A stretch of DNA of 64,000 nucleotides. Source: Zoroaster sp. YZ-2022. Lineage: Eukaryota > Echinodermata > Asteroidea > Forcipulatida > Zoroasteridae. The DNA is taken from contig CM055819.1 of assembly GCA_029582265.1 (NCBI GenBank), forward strand, positions 8,244,135 through 8,308,134. The letters are read 5' to 3'. The notes below the pieces were generated by a model. The model ran no database searches and was not told the DNA's origin. It saw only the letters and a program-made list of their open reading frames with translations. How positions within the stretch are numbered: position 1 is the first letter of the stretch; the number at the start of each line of letters is the position of its first letter. Positions 24,440 to 36,032 of this stretch are shown one piece after another. The position numbers were made by a program, and so were the translations under genes.

Positions 24440-25135
24440 ACATGTACACACAGGATACTGGTTGTTCCCTTATGGCATAAATGACCAGGTTTCTCTATTA
24501 GAACACTAAACTCCAGTCTGGTGAACCAGAAACACGACGGCAATTGATGCCCCACTGTATTATAGAGTTCTGATTTCTCTTACATGCACTATTGAGAAAG
24601 AAAAAAACATTGAGACTTATGGGTATGGCCCTGCCCTCACGGTATAAATCACCAGGTTTCTCTATTGGAACACTACAACCTCCAGATGGTCTAGTGAACC
24701 AGAAACACAGGTGTAGAAACCCTACTCTGAAGAGTTCTGATTTCTCTTACGTACACTGTCACAACCTTTGAGACACACCAGTAGTGGCCTCTTTCATCCA
24801 CTGGTTGTGCCCTAATGGTATAAAGGACCATGGTTCCCTATTGGAACACTAACCTCCAGGTGGTCTAGTGAACCTGAAACACTGTGGTAGAAACCCTTCT
24901 CTTTTAGAAGCATTCTGGTTTTTCTTATGTGCACTGTCGCAAATGTGCTATTTTGAAAAAGCCATGGATGCTTACAATTTTCATCTTCACCTACTGGTTC
25001 TGCCCTTGCGGCATAAATGAGCACAGTCCACTATTGGAACATTAACCTCCAGACCGTCTGGTGAACCAGAAACACTGGGGTAGAAAACCCTACTCTTTCA
25101 TGATAGGTGTTCTGGGTTCTTTTACGCGCACTGAT
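24440..25135. repeat. Four diverged tandem copies of a 170-190 bp unit
   Basis: Each copy holds, in order, GGTTGT/CT CCCT, a CATAAATGA or TATAAAGGA box, CTATTGGAACACTA, CTCCAG..GTCTGGTGAACC, AGAAACAC, a GTAGAAACCC block, TTCTGATTTCTCTTA and GTGCACTGTC. CTCCAGACCGTCTGG is a near palindrome. A fifth, inverted copy of the distal part is at about 46,398-46,482 inside a DPH7 intron. No coding sense was found. Confidence 0.75.
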
Positions 25136-25250
25136 CCTAGTCACCAAGACCTACATGTACGGCTTAATCAGAAAGACATCTAGATATACAAGAGCCTCCC
25201 TGCATATCAGACAAAGGCACATACAAAATCTTAATCAGCAATTATTAGTA

Positions 25251-25360
25251 CCAATACCCAAGTAACCACTGACTGGTCTCCCATCTAAGTACTACTCCAG
25301 ACAATGTTGCTAAACTTGAATTACCAGCCACAGCTCTTCCAATTGAGCTTACTGGGCAAG
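25251..25360 (-). pseudogene. 5S rRNA-like / tRNA-like chimeric pseudogene or SINE piece
   Basis: On the minus strand the distal half reads TAGTACTTAGATGGGAGACC followed by a GG..ACTTGGGTATTG end, closely matching the 3' half of eukaryotic 5S rRNA (TAGTACTTGGATGGGAGACC). The proximal part reads AAGCTCAATTGGAAGAGC, matching a tRNA D-arm/A-box (AGCTCAATTGGTAGAGC). A 5' tRNA-like half joined to a 3' 5S-like half suggests a template-switched retrocopy or a composite SINE head rather than a functional RNA gene. Confidence 0.6.
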
Positions 25361-26454
25361 TATAAGTAAATATTGTCACTTTGAAAACATCAGAGTGCAC
25401 ATTATCATTTAAGACCAGAGCAAATCTACTACAGTATGTATTATACTAATATCAGATCAACTTTTTTGCTGTGAGTTCTTACCCTCATCAGTGGATCCAT
25501 CCCATTTATTGTAATATGGTATGGTTCAGGATTTAACATCTCTGTCTTCGTTTAAAGCCAGAGTGCAACATTGGTAATGTTTGCAAAACTATTTCTAGGA
25601 GTATACTTGTTGTGACTCAAGATATACATTAAATAACCGCTGTGTGAACAATTCAAGCTAAAAGCATTATCTTAGCCAAGACACAAATTAAACAAATATA
25701 TAATTTGTTTTTTTAACAGAAATATTGATTATGAAATGTCAGTACAAAAGTTGTTTTTTTCTCTTCAAAATCACCACTGTGCATTCCTATGAAAATAATA
25801 TCTTTTTGATCAATTCATATTGGGGACCGGCAATCCCATCATGGAATTATTCTTGCAATACCAAATTATTTATCAAGATTTTTTTTTGAAGATTTCTTTC
25901 TTGCGATGATACAGAGACGAATCCTGAGCCACATCATATTTCCCATTACTGTGATATTTTATTTGAAATGTATCAAATTGATATGCAAGTCACTCTCACT
26001 AACCGAGTCTGAATTCTGCATCCTAGTATCAAATGCAACCTTCAGTGTGCAACTCAAACATTTTAAATAGGCAAAATTCTCTAGAAGGCTTTATCGTGTG
26101 TACATGCAAAACTGCTTCTAAAAGTATCCTTAATTTCTTTGAATCAAGGTATTCATTAAACAACCAATATGTAAAAGTTTTAGCTAATTAAGTTGTTTTT
26201 TCATATTTTTTGTAATTTAGAATTCTTGTCTCCAGAGGACAACAATTCTGTTGGGAATTTATTTAATAGTATTATTACTATATTTTAATTCAGAGACAAC
26301 AAAAATAACAAGATATCTTTTTTGGCAATTTTTTTTACTGACAAATATTTTTTTAATCATTGAAGCATGGTTGGTGAGAGTGGCTTGCATTTTGACTTTC
26401 TAAATTTTAAATTTATGATGTATTTAAATTTGTGATGTAATCTGAAAGTATTTA
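25361..26454. other. No gene recognised; dispersed AT-rich repeats
   Basis: Contains degenerate pieces of the family seen at 23.0-23.8 kb (GTAATGTTTGCAAAAC, CAACATTGGTAATG, GACTCAAGATATACATTAAA). No exon-like segments. Confidence 0.4.
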
Positions 26455-29400
26455 GCACTGAACTGTAGAAGCAGCAGAGTTGTACAAACGTGTGTGCCGG
26501 TCGGTGTGGCCCTCTACTGTCTGGAACGTGTGGTGACCTACTGACCCAGGTGCTATGGTTGGTATGTCTCTTGTTCAGTGAAATCTGGTTGATGTACCAC
26601 TGGTACTCTACCCCATCAGTGTCCTTCCTTATATGATTGACAAGCTCATTTCAAATTTCTTCCTCGAAAAACTAAGTATAGGAAACAAAGGATTCGGTTG
26701 CCTGCTTAAGTCTTTGGGGGCCTGTATTATTTGGTGTCATGGACTGAGGACCATTGCACTTTTTTGATGATCATTTTGTTATCCTAAGTTGGTACCCGTC
26801 ACTCTTTGTTCCTGTGTAAATAGGTCTACTTTTTGAGCAGGTCCTGATGACCAACTTTTTATACCGGACATCTGCTTCTGATCTGAGGGGGCTCTGGACC
26901 TGATGGATGGTGGTGACTTCTACCCAGTTGTTGGTGTGAGGGTCGGAGAAATGACATTCTGACATGGCTAGCACTTCACTCAGGTACTCAGGTTATTACA
27001 TTGGTTTCACCTGTAGTAGGAAGTCAGTTTTTATCACAGGAGATATCAAAGATGACATTGAGGTTGTGTAGGAAGGGAAGAGGGTCCTTCATTGTAAAAA
27101 CACACTGTCTAAACAAGCTGTTGTTGTGCAAAGATAAATGTATTTATATAAAAAATCTCTAGTTTATTAAAAGATTATCTATTTTTTTTGCTATTTAACA
27201 AATGTGGTTTCGGTCCTCAGTGAATTTTTTGCTGTGTATCATGTTCAGATACAATTGAAAAATAGTTTGGGAAATATTTTGTAAATCTCAATTTGTGCAT
27301 GAAATAAACGTCTAACACATTTTTGACTAAACTGCTAAAACAATTGGTATAACAGATTTGCCTCAATAATAAAGTAGTAAACATAAATAATGCATTATAC
27401 CAGAGCCTTAATCCTCTGCATAATTAAACCATCAAACTCTAAATATAAAAGCACTTAAATAATTATTACAATCTCAAAAATTACTGAAAACTTTGCAAAG
27501 CTAAACCAAATTTAATGTATAGTAGTTAGTAAATTAAATAGGAACAAAGTAAAAATTCAGTGAGATTCTAGTTTGTTGAATATTCAAAACTTTGAATGTT
27601 AGGAAACAACACATTCCTTTGCTGAAAACATTTTTTTTAAATTTTGAACTGAGCATGGAACCTCAATCTACTACAAATTTGGTCATTATTAATCCAAGAA
27701 GCCTCATCAACTTGAATTACAGTAGGTTTTCTGTGGGATTCTTTGAGATAAAATAGTTGAACATTAAAACCAAGGATAAAATCCTAAAAATCCTTCATAA
27801 ATAGAAAGTGACATTTGTTAAATTTGAAATTAAACATGAAATATAAATACATACAATTGCACATTAGAACAATTTAAATGAAATAAATCCTAAATGTTCA
27901 ATACAAGTATTTAAAGGCAGTGATAAATTTAAACTACATGTATATTTTCCTTTACTGGTAATTCTGTATAATATTTTGGTATATTTACTATAAATTTTTA
28001 AATATGAAAATAAAGTCAGTCTAACACAACAGCAGCTTTCAAGAAAGTATAATACCTGATTTTTTTCCATGGGAGTTCCTCAAATTTCGGGTTTAAGATA
28101 TATGCAAATCAAATGTGTTTATTGCTCACATAACCAAATAGGGCAAAGGTTATTAGAATTGGTTGATAGTTGTAATCTTTCTGTTAGTTATTCAAGGCTA
28201 TTACTTGGTCAAAGGTCAAAGATTTGAATACTCTCTGCAGTTTAATATTCAGTGTTGTCCGGTGTTATTTGTTGATGGTTTTAAGTTTCAGAAGCCACCA
28301 TCATTTATCATTTGACAAGAAATGTGTTGACATTTTATGAAAATATTTGTCACCCAATTCAACTGTTTTGTCAGGTTTAGCAAATACAAACATAATGGTG
28401 CATGATTATCAGGAAACACATCAACATTTGTATTCTGAGCCATGTAGGCCTACAGAAAGTTTAATGAAAAGTCAAAGGTGTAATACTTGATGGAAAAATG
28501 CACAAGTTGTGTCTGAAAACGGAGGCAGACTTCTTAGGTTTGTTATTAGTAAACATTGAATCATTTATGAGGTTGATCATAGGTCATGTGAAGTTAAAGG
28601 TCATTTGTTGTAGTTGGTCAAATAAGCTTTAGATGATTCTATTAAGCCTTTAATAGAGGAAGTCAGTGGTCATTTGTAAGTCATTAATATTCATGGTACG
28701 TTTATTTGGCATGTGAGCTTTAAGTACATATAAGATTTGGATGGGCTGTTGTTAACTATTATGGATTTATATTCAGTATTCTTGCATAAACCCAATGTCA
28801 TCTATAATATCTCCTGTATCTCCAAATTTAAAGGTATAACCACACTTACTGATTTTAAATAACCAAAATGTTCTAAATCTTGCCTATTCTTTAAGAGAAT
28901 CAAAATGACTTGTTTTGATCAAATGTTTTGATGAAAAGATGTAATTAAAATGTTCAAAGATTGGTTATTTTTAAACAAATGTGGTTCTTCCTACACAAGT
29001 GAAACCAAGATATTCCTGAGTACTCTGATTTGGTAGTTTTTATTTTCAAAATGTTTGCAACAATTGTGAAGTTAGCCAGTCATGTTGGAATATTATTTCT
29101 CCGATCAGCACACTGTCATCTGGGCTGAAGTTGTCGTCATTCTGATGGTCCAGGACTCAATTAGTGATGGAGTGGAAGAGTCCAAGGCGGCCTTTTACTA
29201 TTTAACCAAAATTCATCACTGAAATGATTCTAAGAACAAAGCGGCCTGTTTGCCCGAACAGGGGGCGACGTCCTACAGTACACCTGATACAGGCTCATCA
29301 AACATTTAAGTGGGCAATAATGAATCCTTTCTGACCTTTGTTTTGGCCGTTGTTGACTTTTTATTAGGTAATTAAAAGAAACAATTAGCTTGTCAATCAT

Positions 29401-29578
29401 ATAGGGTAAGACACTGGTGAGGCGGAGAACCAGCGGTACATCAGTTGGATTTCACTGAATAAGAGACATATCGGACATAACACTTGGGTCATTAGGTTGT
29501 CATACGTTCCAGACAGTAGAGGGCCACACCGACTGGCACACACGTTTGTACAACTCTGCTGCTTCTACAGTTCAGTGC
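26455..29578. mobile_element. 3.1-kb element with inverted ends of about 190 bp
   Basis: The left arm 26,455-26,645 (starting GCACTGAACTGTAGAAGCAG) and the right arm 29,387-29,578 (ending the complement, CTGCTTCTACAGTTCAGTGC) are inverted copies at roughly 80% by eye. The spacer is very AT-rich. A clear target-site duplication was not found. A DNA transposon or foldback element is the simplest reading; a simple inverted duplication is possible. Confidence 0.65.
26771..27000 (-). pseudogene. Unidentified open segment inside the 3.1-kb element
   Basis: An open minus-strand frame with a protein-like composition (MSECHFSDPHTNNWVEV, then SPLRSEADVRYKKLV). It sits just inside the left inverted arm. 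It may be a transposase remnant, but no family motif was recognised. Confidence 0.3.
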
Positions 29579-29779
29579 AATGGATTTTATAGGCCTATAC
29601 TTTAATAAAATGGAGAAAAATTTCAAGAAATTGTTGTTCATATGTCATTATTTCTCATCATAAAAACAGCCCTACCCTCCCTTATATTTACCCCTCCCTT
29701 TTGAACAAAAGTGGTTAATGAAGGATATTTGATGTACAAATGGAACTTAAAGGGATCTACAACACACATTTGTGCAGCA

Positions 29780-29860
29780 CTACAATATAACAAGATGGTT
29801 ATTTGCATATGACCTCTGTACAGAAGTCATATGCAAAATAACCATCTTGTTATATTGTAG
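29780..29860. repeat. Near-perfect hairpin, 34-bp stem
   Basis: CTACAATATAACAAGATGGT continues to ATATGAC, and after a loop of about 12 bases the reverse complement follows to TTATATTGTAG, with one inserted A. This is a short palindromic element or a folded-RNA source. Confidence 0.85.
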
Positions 29861-30797
29861 GGCCACATTTCAACTTGATATCAGGTCTCTAATGTTCACA
29901 TATTTGTCTGTAGCCTTGGCCAAAATAACCCCTCTAGCAGCAATTTATAAGGCTAGTACAGACCAATACAGAAACTATTAGAGACTCAATCTCAAGTCTA
30001 TGTGTATTGTAGCCCTCTATTTAAAGATGTCATCTCATATCTTGTTACTGTGACCTTTCAGTTTTGTCCCAAGAGGGCGCTTTTGAGGCATCATTGGCTT
30101 GAATAAATTTATGTATTAAACAGTATTCTGTGTTGAATTTATTCGTAAAAATGAAACAAATTTTTGTCTTAAATTTTGGCTAGATAAAGAGGAAAACAAT
30201 GCAATATCAGAAAGGTCACATGACAAGGAAATAAATGACACCTTTAAACTTATATTCCATTTGAACATGTAAACTGTTACCTAGAAATGAGTCGGATTAA
30301 AATAAAGGCCATAAAAACTTATCTGATTTGAAACAATTTCAAACAGTTGTTTTGGATGGACAGTTTTTGTTTTTAAATATTCAAGTTAAATCACCTTTGA
30401 ACAAGTTTTTCATCCAAAAAGTTATAAGTTTAAAACATTTTTTATATATATGTGATTATGTGGGTTCTGCACAAATTTAATTCATCAGTAATTTAAATAC
30501 CAGTCCAGTTTAATTTGATCAAGAATATTATCAGACTCATTCTATGGTAACAGTTTACTTGTGTCGACTCGGTACTTGTCCTTTGAGCAATTTTTAATGG
30601 AACTTTTGATTCTTACAAAAAATGAAATTTCAGTGAACCTAATATTTAAAATTATTTTGTGGTTAAAAGATTGTTTCAATTATATTATGCCGTTTTCATG
30701 CCTCTCCAGCAACACTGAAGGGGCATGTACACATTGTTTCTTTGGTAAATTTTCAAACCAATTCTTTTTACATTATAAAATTTTTGTCTGAAATGAG
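29861..30797. other. No gene recognised
   Basis: AT-rich sequence with no clear exon or repeat structure, apart from minor matches to dispersed families. Confidence 0.35.
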
Positions 30798-30957
30798 GCA
30801 AAGGACAGAGTCGACAAATTATCCTTGGTTAACCACTAGTTATATTCCTATTGATGGTGATAATTTGCCAGTTGATGCCTTTCTTACAAGAAGAGAAAGA
30901 GTTTACACTGCAGTTTATGAGGAAATAAATTTGAATGAAATGTTCGTTTTATCCAAA
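30798..30957 (+). CDS. Putative exon, unidentified
   Basis: An open segment with a protein-like peptide (TNYPWLTTSYIPIDGDNL, then VDAFLTRRERVYTAVYEE). A possible acceptor ends AAATGAG at 30,797 and a possible donor GTAGTA lies at 30,958. It could be a host exon or a transposon coding relic. A SINE begins 26 bases downstream. Confidence 0.3.
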
Positions 30958-30982
30958 GTAGTATTGCTTAGCATATTGTGGA

Positions 30983-31525
30983 GTGTCGTGGCCGAGCGGT
31001 CTAGCGCACCGAACTCAAGTTCTGGTGTTGCCAGCAGCAGGGTGTGGGTTCGAGCCCCGGTCGTGACACTTGTGTCCTTGAGCAAGGTACTTAACCATAA
31101 TTGCTTCGTCCTTCGGATGGGACGTAAAGCCGTAGGTCCCGTGTGTTGTATAATGCACGTAAAGTGGATTGTCGTGCGGTCTAGCGCACTGAACTCAAGT
31201 TCTGGTGTTGCCAGCAGCAGAGTGTGGGTTCGAGCCCCGGCCGTGACACCTGTGTCCTTGAGCAAGACACTTAACCATAATTGCTTCTATCCACCCAGGG
31301 GTTAAATGGGTACCTGTGAAGGCAGAGATGGTTTGCTCTATATGCGCTAGAAATGGCAGCAATTGAGCTGTATACTCCCCAGGGAGCTGAGATGGTTTCA
31401 GGAATGATTTATGAGCCTTATGAGCCTTATGAGCAGGGATAATAATATAATGCGCCTTGAGCGCCACTTAGTTGGTGGATACGTGCGCTATATAAATCTA
31501 TACATTATTATTATTATTATTAGCA
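30983..31525 (+). mobile_element. tRNA-Leu-derived SINE, partial dimer
   Basis: The head at 30,983 reads GTCGTGGCCGAGCGGTCTAG (box A) with ACTCAAGTTCTGG, the anticodon arm of tRNA-Leu(CAA), and box B GGTTCGAGCCCCGG. A short body follows, then a second full head at 31,172-31,250, a body ending GCGCTATATAAATC, and an ATT-rich tail at 31,503-31,522. Two heads in tandem make this a dimeric or recombined copy. Confidence 0.85.
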
Positions 31526-32566
31526 ATAATAACACTGACAGTGCACATAAGATAATTGTTTAAATAAATGGCTGTAAAATGTCAATTTAAGCATACTACA
31601 TATTCATGTATGTATCAACTAGTTTTTAATATCAAATTGGGAATTTTCAACAATTTCCATACAAGGAAATCAACTAGTTTAATAACAGCAGCTTTCAGTG
31701 CTGAAAGTGTGCTAATTAAAAATAAAAAAAACATCTGAATATAGTTTTTTTGATAAATAAATACATCAACTGGCAAATTAACAACCACCAAATAAATGCA
31801 ATAAATGCAATCAATAATTCATGAGACAAGAAAACAGAAGAGTGCCCCAAGCACTCAAAGCCTAAAACCATTCTTTCATAACATGTCAACATCAATAGTT
31901 TGGCAATGTAATGTTGTCTTTAAAGGGAAGATTCTAAAGTGGTATTCTTAAAACAAAACTTACTTGGCGTAAAAAGTTTATGATGGTATCAAACATCCCT
32001 TGAAATGTGTTTGAGGTAATTTTTATTTGAGTATAAAACTAGTAAACTTACTTGTGGTAAAATTCATTATGTGTTTGTCTGAGTACATGATATCATTTGA
32101 GTAAAGTTACTTGGGGTAAAGTTTATGATGGTATCAAACACCTCGTGAAATACGTTTGTCTGAGGTGATATCATTCTATTAAAATTAGTCAAGTTACTTG
32201 GGGTAAAATTCATTATGATCAAACATCCATTGAAGTGATATCATTCTTATTAAAATTAGTAAAGTTATTTGCCAATTGAATATCTCAATGCATTGGTAAA
32301 ACAGACTTGGGCATTTTCTTTCTTTAAGAATAAGATTATGAGATAAAAATTCAAGGTTTAACCTTCTGCAGTAACAATCAATACACTCCCTCAAAAATCA
32401 CTGGACGAGTCCACTTCAAACGTCAGAAAGCTCTCCAAAGTCCATTAAAAATGTGAAGCATTTCATATGGTACAGGTAGGTCTGCCAAACTTGTCACCCC
32501 TCTCCCCTGTTGATGCCATCAGACAGTGTGGATAAAGTAAGACTGCAGTCACTTCACTCAAGATGT
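31526..32566. other. No gene recognised; probable 3' flank of the minus-strand gene
   Basis: It contains a three-fold repeated block of about 110 bp at 31,955-32,280 built around AAGTTACTTGGGGTAAA and TATCAAACATC. No exons seen. Confidence 0.4.
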
Positions 32567-32599
32567 TCAAGCTACAGAGGTTTCACCATCCTTCACATT
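32567..32599 (-). CDS. Terminal exon of the unidentified gene
   Basis: Acceptor ATTTCCTCAG, then 10 codons and TGA (NVKDGETSVA). In phase 0 with the 49-codon exon. Confidence 0.5.
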   Translation of the reverse strand, partial: NVKDGETSVA

Positions 32600-33932
32600 C
32601 TGAGGAAATAAAAAGTCAATGAAACAGATTGTAATATTTGCATTTAAAGCTTAAAGATACGATAATTAAAAATATAACGAAATTGTACATTTCCAATGTA
32701 AAACTGATTTGGTGTAAAGTTGATGTTATCAATCTAACCCAGAAATAATTTTGTATGAGATTTCACTGATGAATAGACTACATAAATAAACTGTTTAGAT
32801 TGAGTATACATGTACCCCTTCAATTATTTTTTATTAATAAAATTTCATAAAACAGAGCTAGAATTACACTGAGGTCTCGGTGCCCTTCACTCAGGAAAAG
32901 GACCCTTGCCCTACTACAATGAAAGTGTACAATAAATATTGCACACTTTATAAATGACATGTTTGGGGAAAATTTGCAAACAAATTTCAACAGTTTGGGA
33001 TTACTGAGTTTAGGGTGGCACCCACAGGCATAAATAGAACAAGAGTGTAGGAGGTGGAAAATCTCCACAACAAAGCAATATATTTATCAATGATAATTAT
33101 ATTATAAGTTCATATTCTGAAACTAACTAACCTACATCTTTCGCAACATGCTGTCCGAAACGCATTAGAGTAATCACAGTAACAGTCAATTTCACCAAAG
33201 ATTTCATCCTAAAATCATCCAAATTGTCTTCAGGATAACCTGTAACTGCATTGATCACATGGCTGGTTGACAAATATAGCTCCTAAATGCCATGTTAGAA
33301 TAAACAAAATTTTAAATCTGAATGCATTTTCACTATTATATTGTTGTATTTTGATGTATTCTGTAGGTGAGGCCTATAGCCAATGACACCTGTACTAGTA
33401 ACAAACTACTAAATGTCATTAGTGCAAACATTGAGTGGTTATGCTACTGCATGGTGATGGACTTTAATGCATTGAGGCACCTAGCACAAAAGCCTGTGTA
33501 GTTATTTTAAAATTTGTTTGCATTAAAAAATGTGTTTTATCGGCCCAGAATGATATTTGCATGATTGCCAAGTACTATAGTATAGATCTAATTAGATGGA
33601 AAACAACACAAGTTAATTATGGTTTAAAGTTGTCCCCCATCTTGAAATATGAGTGCAAACTATGAGTGTCTTCTTTCACTTGTAAGAAAACACTGTCAAT
33701 GATTACAGTGATGTTTAATTTCTTGTCCCCAAAACAAAGTTCTCGGCAATATTTTTAGTGCCTAGTAAAGAAAAATTCTGTTGATGAGATCAAATACAAC
33801 CGTTACCCATTATCATAAAAAAATGTGAAGATATCCACAAATAAAGAAATTATAAGGATATTACGTAAAGAATATTGTGAATAATTTCTCTTGACGACCT
33901 AACCATGCTAAACACAACAGAATGCAACAAAT
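32567..33932 (-). CDS. Unidentified spliced gene, last three coding exons
   Basis: Three minus-strand segments (33,932-33,865; 33,282-33,136; 32,599-32,567) have GT-AG boundaries and join in phase 0, giving an 81-residue C-terminus ending in TGA. The peptide includes REIIHNILY, then ELYLSTSHVINAVTGYPEDN, then LVKLTVTVITLMRFGQHV, and ends NVKDGETSVA. It looks helical and possibly conserved, but I cannot name the family. The 5' part should lie toward 35 kb; an ATG in strong context at 35,171 is one candidate start. Confidence 0.55.
33136..33282 (-). CDS. Exon of the unidentified minus-strand gene (49 codons)
   Basis: Acceptor GGCATTTAG and donor GTAGGT; 147 bp, open throughout, phase 0 on both sides. 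It contains TGYPEDNLDDFRMKSLVK. This is the strongest of the three exons. Confidence 0.6.
33865..33932 (-). CDS. Upstream exon of the unidentified gene
   Basis: A pyrimidine tract TTTTATTCTCTGCTCATTTC precedes acceptor AACAAG; the donor is GTAATA. The 68-bp exon gives two leading bases plus 22 codons (LLHSVVFSMVRSSREIIHN, ILY) and ends in phase 0, matching the next exon. Confidence 0.45.
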
Positions 33933-34461
33933 CTTGTTGAAATGAGCAGAGAATAAAAGATATTTTGATCTTGATGGATCTTGTTGCACTCGGCAGACTT
34001 CACAAGTTAAACAACCGATTGGATGTTTTTGCCATTGAAGAGGGTTAGGGTTTATAGGGCATGTACTAAGTATCAACTGAACATTTTACAGATTGTTTGA
34101 AGGAAGGTAACACTTTTGGTCATAAGTTTAATGGTTTAGCACTGCTGCAAAGCACACTGGGATACAATTTAGGCATCTGTTTGGCATGAGTTGTCCGTTG
34201 TCAAGTATGAAGTCAATAATATTGAGTTTATTCGCACGGCACACGGTGGCGCTGTTGCACCCACAGACAGCCGCTATTTGCGATAAACCTTATTTCAAAA
34301 GAAACAACAAACAAGTGATAAAAGTTTTACATATTTACTAAACATCCTCTGAAATCTTTTTTCTGTCTAACGATGTAATTTTTTAACTGAATAATCAATG
34401 TTGTTTTGCAAATTGTAGGGGACACACTTGAACCATGCCTGAGCTATAAACTCTTTTACTA

Positions 34462-34925
34462 GGGGGGTAGAATGTCGTATCCGATCGCTACTTTTTCTCA
34501 TTCATTATAAAAAATGTAATCTTACCTACTCAGTAAGGTGGAGAACATACAATGTAGGGATGATGGATATATACTTCAAACTATTCCAGGATATTTATTT
34601 CATGAAAAATCAGGCACTTTTGGTATACAATGACTTCCTCAGTCATGTAGCCTAAGTCTGATCTTGTCAATTCCCCTGTTAGTGACCAACATGGTCATTG
34701 TACATGCGCAGTGGCAACTATAATAGGATTCTTCTATTTTCTAAAGAGGATATGTTTTAGAAGGGAAATAAAGTATGAAAACCATCATGAAAGTGGATTT
34801 TAAAGATATTTTTCGCTTTCTGTACACCCAAAAATCGATAGAATCATTTTTGAACTGGTTAGTGGTTGCCAAAAAATTCCAAGAAACCCCTTAAAAAGTG
34901 GCGGTTCGATGTGACATTCTTTCCT
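34462..34925. mobile_element. MITE of the GAATGTC family, copy 1
   Basis: About 460 bp with short imperfect inverted ends (GGTAGAATGTC...GACATTCTTTCC). It matches 62,786-63,215 in the opposite orientation along most of its length, for example TGACCAACATGGTCATTGTA and GATTTTTCATGAAATAAATA here in one or other strand. A short terminal fragment, AAAGAATGTACCACCGCC, recurs at 35,080-35,108. Confidence 0.75.
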
Positions 34926-35108
34926 TTTAGAGGGCCAAACAAACCATGTCACACACAGCTAATGAACAGATTACATGGATACAAGTCAGGGGTCCCCCTC
35001 CCACACTTGTTGGCAAAATAGTGTCTGTCGATAAATTCACAAACTTGTTGGTATTCCTGAACTTTTGAACATCAGGAAGGAAAGAATGTACCACCGCCAC
35101 TTTTTATC

Positions 35109-35171
35109 CAAATGACAAATATCACAGATTTTCATTAAAAAGATGACAGAGGACACACTTCCTTCCTCCAT
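35109..35171 (-). CDS. Possible first coding exon, minus strand
   Basis: ATG at 35,171-35,169 has A at -3 and G at +4 and opens MEEGSVSSVIFLMKICDICH. The frame then runs into a MITE end fragment at 35,108. No convincing donor is seen, so its link to the exons at 33.9-32.6 kb is a guess. Confidence 0.25.
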
Positions 35172-35497
35172 GCTTAAGGATCGAGAGAGTGGAGTCAAGC
35201 GAAAATTGGAAACGATGTTTTGGGAGATTTTGATGAGCAATGAATATTAACGTTATACGTTACACTTTATACAAGTTACAGTCGAGTAATATCCAGTGAG
35301 ATGTTGGCCACTTTGTCTTCTGCTAAAAACATGCTTAGACATTGTGCACAAGTGGCGCTTGGGTTCGACAATCTTTCAACAAATTTACGTGTACTTTCCA
35401 AAATCTGAAATAATTAGAAAACGGATGAAAACAGACAAAAACTACTTACATTTTTACGCTGCACGGGCACACCTCTTGTCAATGTAGAGTATAAAAC
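35172..35497. promoter_or_regulatory. Possible divergent promoter
   Basis: This 326-bp gap separates a minus-strand ATG in strong context from a plus-strand ATGGCGGCGG start. A minus-strand donor GTAAGT occurs at about 35,448, suitable for a 5'-UTR exon. The sequence is richer in CpG than its surroundings, and AAAACATGGCGGC resembles a YY1 motif. Confidence 0.3.
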
Positions 35498-35555
35498 ATG
35501 GCGGCGGTGACCACGAGGTTCTTGATGTGGTTGAAATTATCGCGGGCTTTGGCTG
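35498..35555 (+). CDS. Possible first coding exon, plus strand
   Basis: ATG at 35,498 opens MAAVTTRFLMWLKLSRALAG, a basic, hydrophobic N-terminus like a mitochondrial targeting or signal-anchor peptide; a donor GTAGCC follows at 35,556. Unspliced, it stops after six more codons. No second exon was identified with confidence. Confidence 0.35.
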
Positions 35556-35835
35556 GTAGCCTTTCTACGTGATTGTTATGTAAATCAAAATTTATCGGTA
35601 TCTATGTCTCATACATATTCATAAACGAACAGCTAGGTATGTGAAGGTCGTGAATTTGGCGTAGTCATTTGAAATATTAAACAAAACATATGTTTAATTT
35701 TATTGTTAATATCTTAATGTTCCATTTTATTCAGTCGGTTTATGAAGTAGGCCTTCGTATGTTAATTCATTGTGGTAGGGGGTGGGGGAGGTCAGGATAG
35801 TTAATACATAATATCATTCTGATGAGTCTTGTATA

Positions 35836-36032
35836 CATGCACGTAGCCAGAGTTGGGGAAAAAAAAAATTGGGGGGGGGGGAGCACATTCCGTGCATGTA
35901 TTAATTAGTAGATGGCTATAGTATAGTTGTGATAATTAGGTTATTAAATTTAAACCAAACTCTGACATTTTGGGGGGGGGGGGGCACGTGCCCACCCCCT
36001 TCCCCGTGCCCCCTCGTATAGCTACGTGCCTG
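35836..36032. mobile_element. hAT-type MITE with 8-bp target-site duplication
   Basis: 197 bp, starting CATGCACGTAGCCAG and ending GCTACGTGCCTG, with poly-G tracts and GGCACGTGCCC inside. Both sides carry CTTGTATA (35,828-35,835 and 36,033-36,040), a perfect 8-bp duplication as made by hAT transposases. Confidence 0.85.

Noticed and set aside
31000..31100. SINE heads as genuine tRNA-Leu genes
   Set aside because: Box A and B are intact, but each head continues into the common SINE body and ATT tail, and the acceptor stem is imperfect.
30742..31305. 187-codon plus-strand frame read as one protein
   Set aside because: From about 30,983 it runs through two SINE heads; only the part before the SINE could be an exon.
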